A stretch of 64,000 nt of DNA from Tetrapisispora phaffii CBS 4417. Taxonomy: Eukaryota; Ascomycota; Saccharomycetes; Saccharomycetales; Saccharomycetaceae. Shown here piece by piece: positions 30,867-40,495 of the stretch; positions within the stretch are counted from its first letter, which is position 1, and each line of letters begins with the position of its first letter. The notes below the pieces were generated by a model that was not told the DNA's origin, made no database searches, and saw only the letters and a program-made list of their open reading frames with translations. The translations under genes and the position numbers were made by a program. Location: the NCBI RefSeq assembly GCF_000236905.1, contig NC_016530.1, positions 372,001 through 436,000 on the forward strand. The letters are read 5' to 3'.

Positions 30867-31456
30867 TGTGTATCTGATCTGTTTTTTGAATTGACGATGT
30901 TGTTCTATGAGAAAAATATTAACATAAAAAAAGATACTACAATAGAAATATAACTGGAAAAGTAGAGTATATTTGATATATTGATTAATGGAACTTATTG
31001 TTAACTCTTATATATAAAGTATCTTACAATATATTCTGGCACTACTATACAATATAAAACTTTTCAAGTGCAAAATTTTTGCGATGAGCTGAAAAATTTT
31101 TCACTTCCTACAGCTCTGAGAAAAAGAAAAGAAACCAACAGGGAACAAAAAATAAGGTTATAATCTTAAAGCGGTAAAAAACTTTAAAATATCATTGCCG
31201 ACGAACATCGACCTTTAAAGTTATATTGTCATTAACCGTTGTGTCAGTAAATAGGAATATGTATTTAAGAAGTGTGTATTAAAGATTAACTCTAATTAGT
31301 TTACATTTTGAATTAACTATTTATAGTTGATCAGAACTGTGGTATTGACATAGAGGTGTTGTTATTAAATGAACGAAGTTTTCTTTTTTGTACAATGTCT
31401 TTAGAATTGGTATTATTGCGAACAATTGCATCAGGGTTACTCGATAGATAGTTTCC
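30867..31456. promoter_or_regulatory. NSR1 upstream region
   Basis: 590 bp between the NSR1 start and the end of the GPI-type gene on the same strand. It includes the PAC/RRPE pair listed separately and a TATATAAAG at about 31010. Confidence 0.6.
31081..31103. promoter_or_regulatory. PAC and RRPE elements of NSR1
   Basis: GCGATGAGCT (PAC, 31081-31090) is immediately followed by the palindrome TGAAAAATTTTTCA (RRPE, 31090-31103), about 215 bp upstream of the NSR1 ATG. Both are exact matches to the motifs bound by Dot6/Tod6 and Stb3 in S. cerevisiae ribosome-biogenesis promoters. Confidence 0.85.
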
Positions 31457-32740
31457 TTAGATGATAAATAATAAAGAAATTAAAATGGCAGTTAATGGAA
31501 AGTGTGTGATGGTCGAAGCAGCACCCTTATATTCTGATATTACTGGGGTTGTGCTTATGCTATGACTTGTTTGTACCAATATTGATGGCATCTCCGTCTT
31601 GGTATTGCTTGAACTCGATTGTGTGACTTTAACTGATGCGGTAGTTTCAGAATAGTAAGTAGAGTTTACATTTTCAGTTTCTTTTGAGGACAACTTTCCT
31701 TCAACTGTATTGGAGGACACGGTATTAGTAGAAATAGTATTCAGAATGCTATCTTTAGTTGCCTCGGTTGTAACTGTTGCTTCGGTTGTGACTGTTGCTG
31801 CAATTGTTGACAGTTTTGTCATCTCAGTAACCTTCGTGATATCTTTCGCAGCTGTTGAACTAAAATTCAATGTTTCTGTTGTATAAACAGTAGAGGAATC
31901 GATATCATTTACCGTGGTGGTCTCTGTAGTTTGATATGTACAGTTTCCGTTAATAGTAATATATTCAGTTAGGTATGTGGGTTCTTGAACAATTGAGCTC
32001 AAGACCAATGTGACAGTATCAGTAACATGCTTTGTTAAAACCGAAGGAGTGTTGTTTAACGTCATTTCAATTAATGCGGATGAGACAAAATATTCAGTAA
32101 GTTGAAGAGTACCTTTGACTTCAACACTATTGGTAACATTCAAATACTGCATATCTGTTACAGTTTCTGTTACTTTACTAGTGCATACACCAGCGATTGC
32201 AGTTGTTGTCGTATCGGTCACAGTGGAAGTTAATGTTGTTAATATAGTTGACGTAAGTAGCACAGTTTCGGAATTGATATTAGTAAAGTCAAGTTCAACG
32301 TTGCTTGTTTGATATCTTACTTCGGTTTCATAAACAGTAGTTAGTTCGCTATAAGTTTTTGTTTCTGACACAACATTAGTCGAAGTTGAAACAACCACTG
32401 ATGTGCTTGCCACGAATTGAGTACTTGTTGCTTGTATATTTTCCGTATTGGTGACAGTAACAGTTTTGACCATGGTAGCCGGAACTGTTTCTGTTTCTGT
32501 TTCTGTTTCTGTTTCTGTGTCCGTTTTAACTGAGGTTGAAGTAACGACAGATGTAATTACCACAGTACTTGTAATATCTCTTGAACACACTAATGCTGCT
32601 TCAGTAGTTGTGCCAACAGTAGATACATTACATGAAGGGCAAATAGTTGACGTAGATTCAACATATGATGTAATGGTTGTAGTATCTAGACCTAACACAA
32701 CTATAAATAGATAAAAAGGCAATAATAATTTGAACTGCAT
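31457..32740 (-). CDS. Putative GPI-anchored Ser/Thr-rich cell-wall protein
   Basis: 427 residues built like a yeast cell-wall mannoprotein: signal peptide at 1-17 (MQFKLLLPFYLFIVVLG), a Thr/Ser/Val-rich body suited to O-mannosylation, and a hydrophobic C-terminus (about 409-427, PLTAILISLLFII) as a GPI-attachment signal. A (TE)n run at residues 75-84 is encoded by a hexanucleotide repeat. Six cysteines are scattered (C34 and C37 as CPSC, C52, and others). No adhesin, flocculin or enzyme domain is recognised. No equivalent gene stands between NSR1 and RTS3 in S. cerevisiae, so this may be a lineage-specific insertion. Confidence 0.75.
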   Translation of the reverse strand: MQFKLLLPFYLFIVVLGLDTTTITSYVESTSTICPSCNVSTVGTTTEAALVCSRDITSTVVITSVVTSTSVKTDTETETETETETVPATMVKTVTVTNTENIQATSTQFVASTSVVVSTSTNVVSETKTYSELTTVYETEVRYQTSNVELDFTNINSETVLLTSTILTTLTSTVTDTTTTAIAGVCTSKVTETVTDMQYLNVTNSVEVKGTLQLTEYFVSSALIEMTLNNTPSVLTKHVTDTVTLVLSSIVQEPTYLTEYITINGNCTYQTTETTTVNDIDSSTVYTTETLNFSSTAAKDITKVTEMTKLSTIAATVTTEATVTTEATKDSILNTISTNTVSSNTVEGKLSSKETENVNSTYYSETTASVKVTQSSSSNTKTEMPSILVQTSHSISTTPVISEYKGAASTITHFPLTAILISLLFII

Positions 32741-33310
32741 TTTAGTATTCTGAGAGATTAATTTGTTTTTGGTTTCAATTTTTTTGCCTTATATAGTGAC
32801 ACTTATGAATTGATACATAATACAATAAATGAATGACAATTGATTCTATTTTGCTTTCACAACTGTCAAATATCAGACCTTTATATATTTATCAATTATG
32901 GAACACTTACTGTCTAGTTCAGTAGAAAATAGACTATATAATATAGCAAATACTGTTATACTGAATCTTATTATCTGTTTTGCAAGATAATGGTTTAATG
33001 GTGAAATAATGCTTTATGTAAATTGCCGAATTGGGTAATTTACATGTTTCAAGATTGAGATCTGAGACCGCATAAAGTGAAAAACATGCAAGATGTCATG
33101 TAGACACACAATAACCGGCTATGTAACTTAATCACCTAAAACAAAATTTTAATGATTAAAATGGAAATTGTTTATTGTAGTTGATGCTATCAACTTGCTT
33201 TATATGGAAATGTGTGTTATATATTAGTAGTAGTTTTATATGAAACTTCTAAATTATAAGTAAGAAAAAAGTGCAGTTGTTTGAGGTTTGAACGTTATTA
33301 TGTACGATAA
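32741..33310. other. Intergenic: promoter of the GPI-type gene
   Basis: 570 bp, AT-rich, between two genes on the minus strand. TATATAGTGAC at about 32791 could serve as TATA element of the GPI-type gene. A short repeat ATTGTTTAT/TTTATATG is seen but nothing diagnostic. Confidence 0.5.
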
Positions 33311-33790
33311 TTACTTGAATATGTCTTGATTGAACTGGATTTGCGGTACAGTAGCTTGTTCTTTATGTGGTGTAGAAACTTGGAATTCGTTTTCTGTGTA
33401 ATTTGTATGAAGTACTGAAGGTCTCCTTTGATATTTTGGACTATCGTCACTGTTAGATCTGTATAAGGAATAAGCACTAGAATTTGAAGATACAGACAGT
33501 TTATCATTAAATAGAGAACCTTGACTACTTTTCACGCAACTCCTGATATACGGCGTACTCAAATAACTCATGTCCGCTGGGTCCAATGGTGCACCTGCGA
33601 GTAAGTTTGAATTTTGAGAACATATACTTGCCCGTTTCAAATTGTCAGAAGCTTCTTTCAACTTTGTATGTAAATATAAATTATCGTTTTCTACTTTATC
33701 AATTTCTTTGAAGTATTGCACTACAATTGCATCTTGTTCAGTCTCAATTCTATTTATAATTTTTTCTTTACAAATCTTATTGTCAGTCAT
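33311..33790 (-). CDS. Small unrecognised protein, RTS3-like by position
   Basis: 159 residues. The first 55 are predicted coiled-coil (QYFKEIDKVENDNLYLHTKLKEASDNLKRAS); the rest is Ser/Asn-rich and basic, probably disordered, with several SP/SxxS sites. Between NSR1 and eIF4G on this strand S. cerevisiae has RTS3 (YGR161C), a proposed PP2A-associated protein of about 263 residues, so this could be a shortened RTS3. I do not recall the Rts3 sequence well enough to confirm. It could also be an unrelated small gene. Confidence 0.55.
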   Translation of the reverse strand: MTDNKICKEKIINRIETEQDAIVVQYFKEIDKVENDNLYLHTKLKEASDNLKRASICSQNSNLLAGAPLDPADMSYLSTPYIRSCVKSSQGSLFNDKLSVSSNSSAYSLYRSNSDDSPKYQRRPSVLHTNYTENEFQVSTPHKEQATVPQIQFNQDIFK

Positions 33791-34577
33791 TTTATTTATA
33801 TATTGGCTGTTGTTTCATGAATGGATATTACTATGGCCTGTGTTCTTATTATCGATTTATCATATACGTGTGAATATATAATAGATGCTTTGCTGGGCTT
33901 AGAAATTGTCTACTCGGATAATTATCAGGAAGTAAATAATTGATTATAATTATATATAAAACAAGGAAAAAGACATCTCATCTGATACCCTTGGAGATAT
34001 ATTTATTTATGGAAGGTTTTATCAGTGATGTTTTTTTAAACGGAGACTGGAAGGAAGTTTGAAGTGTTCGATAAACTTCACTTGATCTGAGAAATAACAT
34101 TACGGATGGTAATATGGCAACTGTATATCGTTCCGAAATCAGATAGTGGTTCCGGAGTTTCCTGTACATTAAAATCCTTCTGCCGTTCCCTAATCATTAT
34201 CATAACTATCTATCAGTGTCTTCCTACCCTCACCAAGCGTAGGTAGCATAAAAGTGGCTGTAAATAGTAATGGATCAGTTTATGTATTTCTTATTGTTGT
34301 CAACAATAATATCATTCAGGGCTGGTTCTAGGGTTTTTATCTGCGAAATTTTATTTTAATTTGAAAAAATAAGAAGGGTTTAGTAATTGCTGATGATAAA
34401 GCCCCTCCAGAAAATAACATTACTTGTTTAGTACAGTTTCTTAAGTTTAATAAAAGCCATGTGTTGTTGCATAAGAGATATGTATTCACTAAACGAAACT
34501 GAGCTTGTATTTTTGTATGTAATTATATGTTCTGGTACGAATGTGTTTATACATGTGGCTATGCGAGTTAGCATGCT
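33791..34577. other. Intergenic: upstream of the small gene, downstream of ALG13
   Basis: About 790 bp, AT-rich, without a supported gene. The 63-codon frame at 33978-34169 has no protein character. I see no RNA gene. Confidence 0.5.
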
Positions 34578-35207
34578 TTATTTATTCGCTAAATCCAACA
34601 GTAAATTCTGGAAATCGGTGTTGTAAGTGTTTGGGAATGTAGCCTTTGTCTCTGCAGTTGATCTCTGTAGACGGTCGATGAGATCGGGCAGATTGGGGGA
34701 GCTGCAAGACCACAAGTAGTTCAATGCTTCGAATTTCTGTGCGATTTGTAATTGATGGTTGTCCATCAGCGAGTCGTTAACCACTGCGATCAGTGGTTTA
34801 TGTAACCGTAACGCGTCTAAGATCGAGCCTGTGCCGGAGTGCGATATGATGAGATCTGTGTAGTTTGTTATTATATCTTGTATGTTACTTAAGAATTCGA
34901 TTCCAATAACTTCCACAGCGACGTCATTGACGTTGAGAGAACGATGTAGAATCGATGAGTCCGTGACAAACACAGAATCCTGAATGGTAGTGCTGGGGTG
35001 TTTCTCCTCACGGACTTCAATTTTGGAAGAACCGAGCGAATCCAGCAGTGTCTGGAACGCCGCAGTGTAACCTTTCCCATATTGCAAGATAATTCTAGAG
35101 TACTGTAGATTTGTCAATTCCACGAGAAAGGGCTCACTGACAACGATCTCTATGAGTCTTGGGAACGGGACAGTCGCACCGCAACTAACAAACAGAGTCT
35201 TTCCCAT
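34578..35207 (-). CDS. ALG13: UDP-GlcNAc transferase catalytic subunit Alg13
   Basis: 209 residues. With membrane-bound Alg14 it adds the second GlcNAc to dolichol-PP-GlcNAc on the cytosolic ER face. Signature sequences: LFVSCGATVPFPRLIE at the start, ILQYGKGY, and the donor-binding region DLIISHSGTGSILDALRLHKPLIAVVNDSLMDNHQ. The frame stays open for 62 codons upstream, but its first codon is GTG and the family begins just before LFV/TCGATVPFP, so the ATG at 35205-35207 is the start. No membrane span, as expected. Length fits S. cerevisiae (202). Codon usage is less AT-rich than neighbours. Confidence 0.95.
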   Translation of the reverse strand: MGKTLFVSCGATVPFPRLIEIVVSEPFLVELTNLQYSRIILQYGKGYTAAFQTLLDSLGSSKIEVREEKHPSTTIQDSVFVTDSSILHRSLNVNDVAVEVIGIEFLSNIQDIITNYTDLIISHSGTGSILDALRLHKPLIAVVNDSLMDNHQLQIAQKFEALNYLWSCSSPNLPDLIDRLQRSTAETKATFPNTYNTDFQNLLLDLANK

Positions 35208-36374
35208 GATGGATGCACTAGTCTGCTGGAGTAGCAAAACGAGACTACCCTTCGAAAAGATCCCGAGCCCCCCATGGCAAACAAAACGCAAACGCAGCCC
35301 TTTATATACAGCGACGTCTCTCGGTAACACTGCTTTCAACTGCCTTAGCAGGTCGAGACACAGAGAGACCCATGCCGTGACCCGGCCGCCCACGTGACAC
35401 CGTCGTTATTACCCGGACGCACCCTGTCGTCGCAAATTACAAACATTTCGAAAATGAAAAACGACAACCATCAGAGATGGCGTCTCTCTGCGGCTGCCTC
35501 TCTGCAAATAGAAAATTTTTATAAAAATTGAAACAACTTTCAACACAGAAACTCGCGCACAACAGCAAGGCTCGACGACGTTCGAAACGCGACACTGCTC
35601 ACTCGACACTCTGCTCACTATGGGCATGCAACACACAATGCTATGTTCATACAAGATACATCGCTACTCTTACTACATCTGCAATGCAATACGATACATG
35701 TTCTTGCAATTGAGCACTTACAAGTTCAGTCAGTCTCGAGCGACATATAAACATATGTCCCATGTTCATGTTTACCTGCAATGTCACCTATGTCTGGCTG
35801 CTGCCCGTGTGCTGATTGCAGTTGTTCAATATCGTCTGTTATCTTCCAACTCGTCCTCTGTGTGAACACATTAGTGCATAATAAATTTTCATACATTGTT
35901 TTTTCACTGCAATTGTAACTAATTGTTCTAAAATCATTTTTTTCATGTCTTCTCTTTTTTGAAAAATTTCAAAAGTTTTTCATCCATCATAGTAAAACTT
36001 TTTCTTGGTAATTGATAATTAAATATTGTAGTCGAATTCTAGTTCAAGACTAAACATCATACAATTTTTATAATTGTATGATCAGTTTTGGATGTTCTTG
36101 CTTCTATATATGCGTATTTATATATATGTCTGTATAAATATTAGGATTGTAGCAAATACAACTTAAGATAAAACTAACAATAAACAATCAATAATTCTGG
36201 TGTGGTACATACATATTTATTTGTATCATTAACAAAGGTTTATATATTTTATTGTTTGTCTGTGTGTTTGTTTGTGTGGTCTGTTTGGTCATAGCCTTAT
36301 AAGAAGTATAAAGAGAAAGGAAACAACACAACAAGGTTTTGCTCCCCATATATAGATTTATATATAGTTTGGTC
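35208..36374. promoter_or_regulatory. Divergent ALG13/eIF4G intergenic region, 1.17 kb
   Basis: It holds the promoters of both outward genes. RPT6 separates ALG13 from the eIF4G gene in S. cerevisiae, but nothing of it is visible. CACGTGAC is at 35391-35398. An 11-bp perfect stem (36056-36066 with 36072-36082, five-base loop) lies about 300 bp upstream of the eIF4G start. T-rich tracts and TATATATG at about 36108-36130 suggest the eIF4G core promoter. Confidence 0.55.
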
Positions 36375-38996
36375 ATGACTGAAGAACAAGCTCAACAACA
36401 ACCCATTGAAAAAGTGGACGGTTCGGAACATACGAATCATCACAAAAAACAAGCATATAAAAAACAGAATAACTATAGTCAGCATGGTCCAGGGAATTCT
36501 GCAACTGCTGGTGCCGGCATGAGAAACTACCAGAATGGTTATACTAAAAACTATAACGTTAGAAATGGAATGAATCCAAATATGGTTCCAAACATGCAAT
36601 GGCAAGGTTATTACGGCGTTAATCAACCGATGTACTACGGTGCGGGTGCTGTTCATCATGCATCGGCTGTCGAGGAGCAAAGCGTCGTGTCTTCTGCAAC
36701 TAAGAAGATAGAAATTACTACAAAGACAGGAGAACAACTGGATTTATCTGCGATTCACAACAAGCATGCACAAGTGGCTGCTAAGATCCCAAATGCTAAG
36801 AAGGAAGCCACTGCGATCGAATCCTCCGAGACTCCAAAACAATCTCAACCGGAAGAGCCAGTTGCGGAAGAAGCACTATCAGAAGCTGAAAAGAATAAGA
36901 GAATGTTCTTGGAGCAAATTAGATTGAGAAAAGAAGCTTTGGAAAAGAAGAAGAAGGATTCTGATAAACCAGTTGAAACGGAATCTCCTACTCCAGTTGG
37001 TACTGCTCCAACCGAAGAGGCTCCAGTCAACGCAGTCAAGAAAGAATTAACTTTTGCTGAGAAATTAAAGTTGAAGAAATTACAAAAAGCTCAAGAAGCA
37101 GGTGAAGATATTCAAAAAGAAACTATCACCGCTGAACCAGTTGCTGAGCCAGTTGCTGAGCCAGTTGCTGAGCCAGTTGCTGAGCCAGTTGCCGCACCAG
37201 ATGCCGCACCAGATGCTGATGTCGAAGCCACTTCCGAAGCTCAACTAGCTGCAACTGGAGAACAAACTGAAGAAACTGCCACAGATGCCTCTAAGTCACC
37301 AGTAGAGAAGAAAGAGGAACTTGAAAATGGAACACCAGCCTTCGTGGAAGATGAATCGGATACCAGAATTAGAATGACTGACTTCTTGAGTCTACTGACA
37401 AACGCTTCCAATGTCCAAGATATTTACGCTTTTGAATACTCTGAAGATATTGAAAGGCCAGATTCAAGATACAAGAAGGAACACATCAAATACACTTATG
37501 GCCCAGGTTTCTTGCTGCAATTTAAAGATAAAGTTAATGTGAAGCCAGATGCTGAATGGGTACAAAGTACTGCATCAAAGATCGTTATCCCATCGGGTAT
37601 GTCTAGATCTAATAAACCCAGAGATGGAAAGTTTGGTATGGGCAGCCGTATCGGTAGCTCTCGTGACTTCGGTAAGGCTGGTTCATTAAGAAACATGGAA
37701 GGTAGATCAGGTTCTAGAAGTGGTTCTAAGAGAAAGTCAAGAAGAAACGGTGAAAAATCAAACAGGGCTTACACTTCAAGAAAGGATCGCGAATTACAAG
37801 CCGAAGCTTCCGCTAGAGATGCTCCAAAGGTTGAAGTTGCTCCATTGGTTCCAAGTGCTAACAGATGGGTTCCAAAATCTAAACAAAAACCAGTAGAAAA
37901 GAGATTTGCTCCAGATGGTGTTACTGAATTATTAACTAAAGATGAAGTTCAAAGAAAGATGAAGTCATTGTTAAACAAATTAACTTTAGAAAAATTCGAT
38001 ACCATCTCCTCTGAAATTTTAGCTATTGCAGATTTATCTAAATGGGAAACTAATGGTGAAACATTAAAGGTCGTCATTGAAGAATTATTCCGTAAGGCAT
38101 GTGATGAACCACATTGGTCTTCTATGTACGCACAATTATGTGGTAAATTAGTTAAGGAATTAAATGAAGATATCAAAGATGAAGAAAACGAAGGTAAGGC
38201 TGGTCCTAAATTGGTCCTACATTACTTGGTCGCTAGATGCCACACAGAATTTGAAAAGGGTTGGTCTGATAAATTACCTTCTAACGAAGATGGTACTCCA
38301 TTAGAAGTCGAAATGATGTCTGAAGAATATTACCAAGCTGCCGCTGCCAAGAGAAGAGGTTTAGGTTTGGTTCGTTTTATTGGTTTCCTATATCGTCTAA
38401 ACTTATTAACCGGTAAGATGATGTTCGAATGTTTCCGTAGACTAATGAGAGATTTAACTGACAATCCTTCTGAAGAAACTTTAGAATCCGTTATTGAATT
38501 ATTAACTACTGTTGGTGAACAATTTGAAACTGATAAATTTAATGCTGGACAGGCTGTTTTGGAAGGTTCTGTATTATTAGATAGTCTATTTGAAATTTTA
38601 CAAAATATTATTGAGACTGGTAACATTTTGAGTAGAATCAAGTTCAAGTTGGTCGAAATTAAAGAATCAAGAGATAAGAATTGGTCTGGTTCCAAGAAGG
38701 ATGAAGGACCAAAAACTATTTCACAAATTCATGAGGAAGAAGAAAGAAACCGTCAATTGAAGGAGTTAAAGAACAGTTCTAGAGCTGGTTCAAGACGTAA
38801 TATGAGTAATATGAATAACAGAACTCCTTCTAAAAGAGATATCCCATCTGTTTCTAAAGACAGTTTCATTACAACTAGATCTTCTTCGAACAGACACTCA
38901 CAAAGAACTCCAGTTAAGGAAGAACCAAAACAACCACAAATGTCGGCTTCCAACATGTTCAGCGCATTAATGGGTGCTGATGAAGATGACGAATAG
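36375..38996 (+). CDS. TIF4631: Translation initiation factor eIF4G
   Basis: 873 residues; scaffold of eIF4F, binding eIF4E, eIF4A, Pab1 and RNA. The N-terminus is Gln/Asn-rich with WQGYYGV and KIEITTKTGEQLDLS (RNA/Pab1-binding region). Five AEPV repeats occupy 253-272. The eIF4E site YGPGFLL is at 375-381, an RS/RG-rich linker follows, and the MIF4G HEAT domain spans about 525-770. The C-terminus is NMFSALMGADEDDE. The open frame extends 12 codons upstream but only from a TTG, so the first ATG (36375) is the start. S. cerevisiae has two copies (TIF4631/TIF4632); I cannot say which is the closer one. Confidence 0.95.
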   Translation: MTEEQAQQQPIEKVDGSEHTNHHKKQAYKKQNNYSQHGPGNSATAGAGMRNYQNGYTKNYNVRNGMNPNMVPNMQWQGYYGVNQPMYYGAGAVHHASAVEEQSVVSSATKKIEITTKTGEQLDLSAIHNKHAQVAAKIPNAKKEATAIESSETPKQSQPEEPVAEEALSEAEKNKRMFLEQIRLRKEALEKKKKDSDKPVETESPTPVGTAPTEEAPVNAVKKELTFAEKLKLKKLQKAQEAGEDIQKETITAEPVAEPVAEPVAEPVAEPVAAPDAAPDADVEATSEAQLAATGEQTEETATDASKSPVEKKEELENGTPAFVEDESDTRIRMTDFLSLLTNASNVQDIYAFEYSEDIERPDSRYKKEHIKYTYGPGFLLQFKDKVNVKPDAEWVQSTASKIVIPSGMSRSNKPRDGKFGMGSRIGSSRDFGKAGSLRNMEGRSGSRSGSKRKSRRNGEKSNRAYTSRKDRELQAEASARDAPKVEVAPLVPSANRWVPKSKQKPVEKRFAPDGVTELLTKDEVQRKMKSLLNKLTLEKFDTISSEILAIADLSKWETNGETLKVVIEELFRKACDEPHWSSMYAQLCGKLVKELNEDIKDEENEGKAGPKLVLHYLVARCHTEFEKGWSDKLPSNEDGTPLEVEMMSEEYYQAAAAKRRGLGLVRFIGFLYRLNLLTGKMMFECFRRLMRDLTDNPSEETLESVIELLTTVGEQFETDKFNAGQAVLEGSVLLDSLFEILQNIIETGNILSRIKFKLVEIKESRDKNWSGSKKDEGPKTISQIHEEEERNRQLKELKNSSRAGSRRNMSNMNNRTPSKRDIPSVSKDSFITTRSSSNRHSQRTPVKEEPKQPQMSASNMFSALMGADEDDE
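37131..37215 (+). repeat. 12-bp coding tandem repeat (AEPV)5 in eIF4G
   Basis: Five 12-bp units encoding AEPV follow each other, the inner ones identical, then degrade to AAPD units. In-frame unit number is likely to vary among strains. Confidence 0.9.
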
Positions 38997-39336
38997 ATCA
39001 AATAATAGATTGTTTCTCAATTCAATTATGGTGCATTAATTAAAGTTTTTTAAATTGTAAAACTTAATTTCTAATTTTTAATATTTCTCTAAATTATTTT
39101 TATGATTTCTAAGACCTAGCAAATCAGATAGTCTTTAATCATAATGTCAAATTAAATATAAATATAGATCATTGAATAATTTGTATAATAATTAAATAAC
39201 ATAAAAAAATTCACTGCTATAAACTAACAATCGAATTATGTATTCTTCTATAAATGCTTAAAAATTGTGAAGTTGTAGTAAACTATATGTTGAATAATAA
39301 TAATTTTAATTATTGAATCATTGGTCTATAAAGCAT
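38997..39336. other. Convergent eIF4G/TYW3 3' region
   Basis: 340 bp of very AT-rich sequence between two genes ending toward each other. No gene seen. Confidence 0.6.
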
Positions 39337-40173
39337 CTATTTTATAGAAATTTTTTCAGTTTCTGAGGAAAGTGAATTCAGTCTTTCTTCCTGAATTTTT
39401 CTTTGTCTTGCTAAACCTTCGTTTATTTTCTTCTCTCTTATTTCATCTTTAGTCAGTTTACGCTCTATTAAAATATCTTTAACCTCGTTAATAATTTCTT
39501 CTTCTATTTTATTATATAAATCCTGCATTTTTTTAACATTTTCCTCGAATTTAGTTAATGTTAAAAGATCTAACAACTCAATATATTTTGGATCTACGAA
39601 TAAAACATTATCACCTTTAACTTCATCTACATATCCAATTGGCACGTCCAATTTAATGTTTATTCTAATGCCAACTAAAAAATTGGAACCTATCCCACTT
39701 TCTCTGAAGCCACAGGACATTGCTACATTATATAACTTGGAAGCCATAGCAAAGTCTCTACACTTTACATGTAAAATAAAAGGCTCGTATTTGTATAGTA
39801 TATATCTGTTGTTACCATCTAGCCGACTACTAATATCAATCGAACTCTCAACTCTGAACTGGTTTTCTTTCTTAGCTTCGAGGAACCAGTTACTTATCTT
39901 GTTATAGTCATGACTAACATATAACCATCTACCACCTTCACCTTTACCACCCACTTTGGTAACACCTTTGATCATTTTAGTACCTTCTGCAAAGACACTT
40001 AATCTACCTGAGCATGAAGATGTGGTTACCATATCTATATGTGAGTTAATGAGGCGCATGATAGGCAAACATAATTCATCGATAGTACCCTTAGGTGATA
40101 AATCTGGCTGTAGAGAATTGATCTCCTTTAAAATGGCCTGTTTCTTTTGATCAAAAGCGTTCTGTTTGCTCAT
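39337..40173 (-). CDS. TYW3: tRNA wybutosine-synthesis methyltransferase Tyw3
   Basis: 278 residues. It methylates the N-4 position of the wyosine precursor at position 37 of tRNA-Phe. Diagnostic motifs are TTSSCSGRLSVF (about 50-62), VGGKGEGGRWLYVSHD, and the SNFLVGIRINIKLDVPIG segment; the C-terminus is a charged helix. Length is close to S. cerevisiae (273). It is divergent from GTR2 across 322 bp, which contains a PAC-like motif. Position beside eIF4G agrees with S. cerevisiae YGL049-YGL050. Confidence 0.95.
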   Translation of the reverse strand: MSKQNAFDQKKQAILKEINSLQPDLSPKGTIDELCLPIMRLINSHIDMVTTSSCSGRLSVFAEGTKMIKGVTKVGGKGEGGRWLYVSHDYNKISNWFLEAKKENQFRVESSIDISSRLDGNNRYILYKYEPFILHVKCRDFAMASKLYNVAMSCGFRESGIGSNFLVGIRINIKLDVPIGYVDEVKGDNVLFVDPKYIELLDLLTLTKFEENVKKMQDLYNKIEEEIINEVKDILIERKLTKDEIREKKINEGLARQRKIQEERLNSLSSETEKISIK

Positions 40174-40495
40174 ATATATTCACTGTTTTTGGATAGCTCT
40201 TCTCTGCAACCTATCGTATTTAATTAAATGTTTGAAGATGCAACTTATATTTCTTTTTAAAATGTTGTACTAACTTCAAATTATTTATTTTTATTTTCGA
40301 TGGGCATCGATGAGAGGAACATAAAATATGTAGTACAGTTTTTCAGTAATTTAAAAAAATCAATTTAATATTAAAAAAACTATCATTGCAATGTAGGATA
40401 AACATCAAAGTGTTAGTTATAAGTTATTGAAAAATAGCTTGATATAAATAATTAATTAACGAAGTACACAGATAGCATAACAATAATTCAACATT
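40174..40495. promoter_or_regulatory. Divergent TYW3/GTR2 promoter with PAC-like element
   Basis: CGATGAG (PAC) at 40308-40314 lies within TCGATGGGCATCGATGAG, and GTTTTTCA (reverse TGAAAAAC, RRPE-like) follows about 25 bp later. Both genes could use it. Confidence 0.5.

Noticed and set aside
29632..30894. Proline-rich and serine-rich frames antisense to NSR1
   Set aside because: They are mirror translations of the NSR1 GAR and Ser/acidic repeats.
35208..35393. 62-codon N-terminal extension of ALG13
   Set aside because: The extension begins with GTG, has no in-frame ATG, and the conserved family start coincides with the ATG at 35205-35207.
36339..36374. 12-codon N-terminal extension of eIF4G
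   Set aside because: It begins with TTG and the conserved start MTEEQ is the first ATG.
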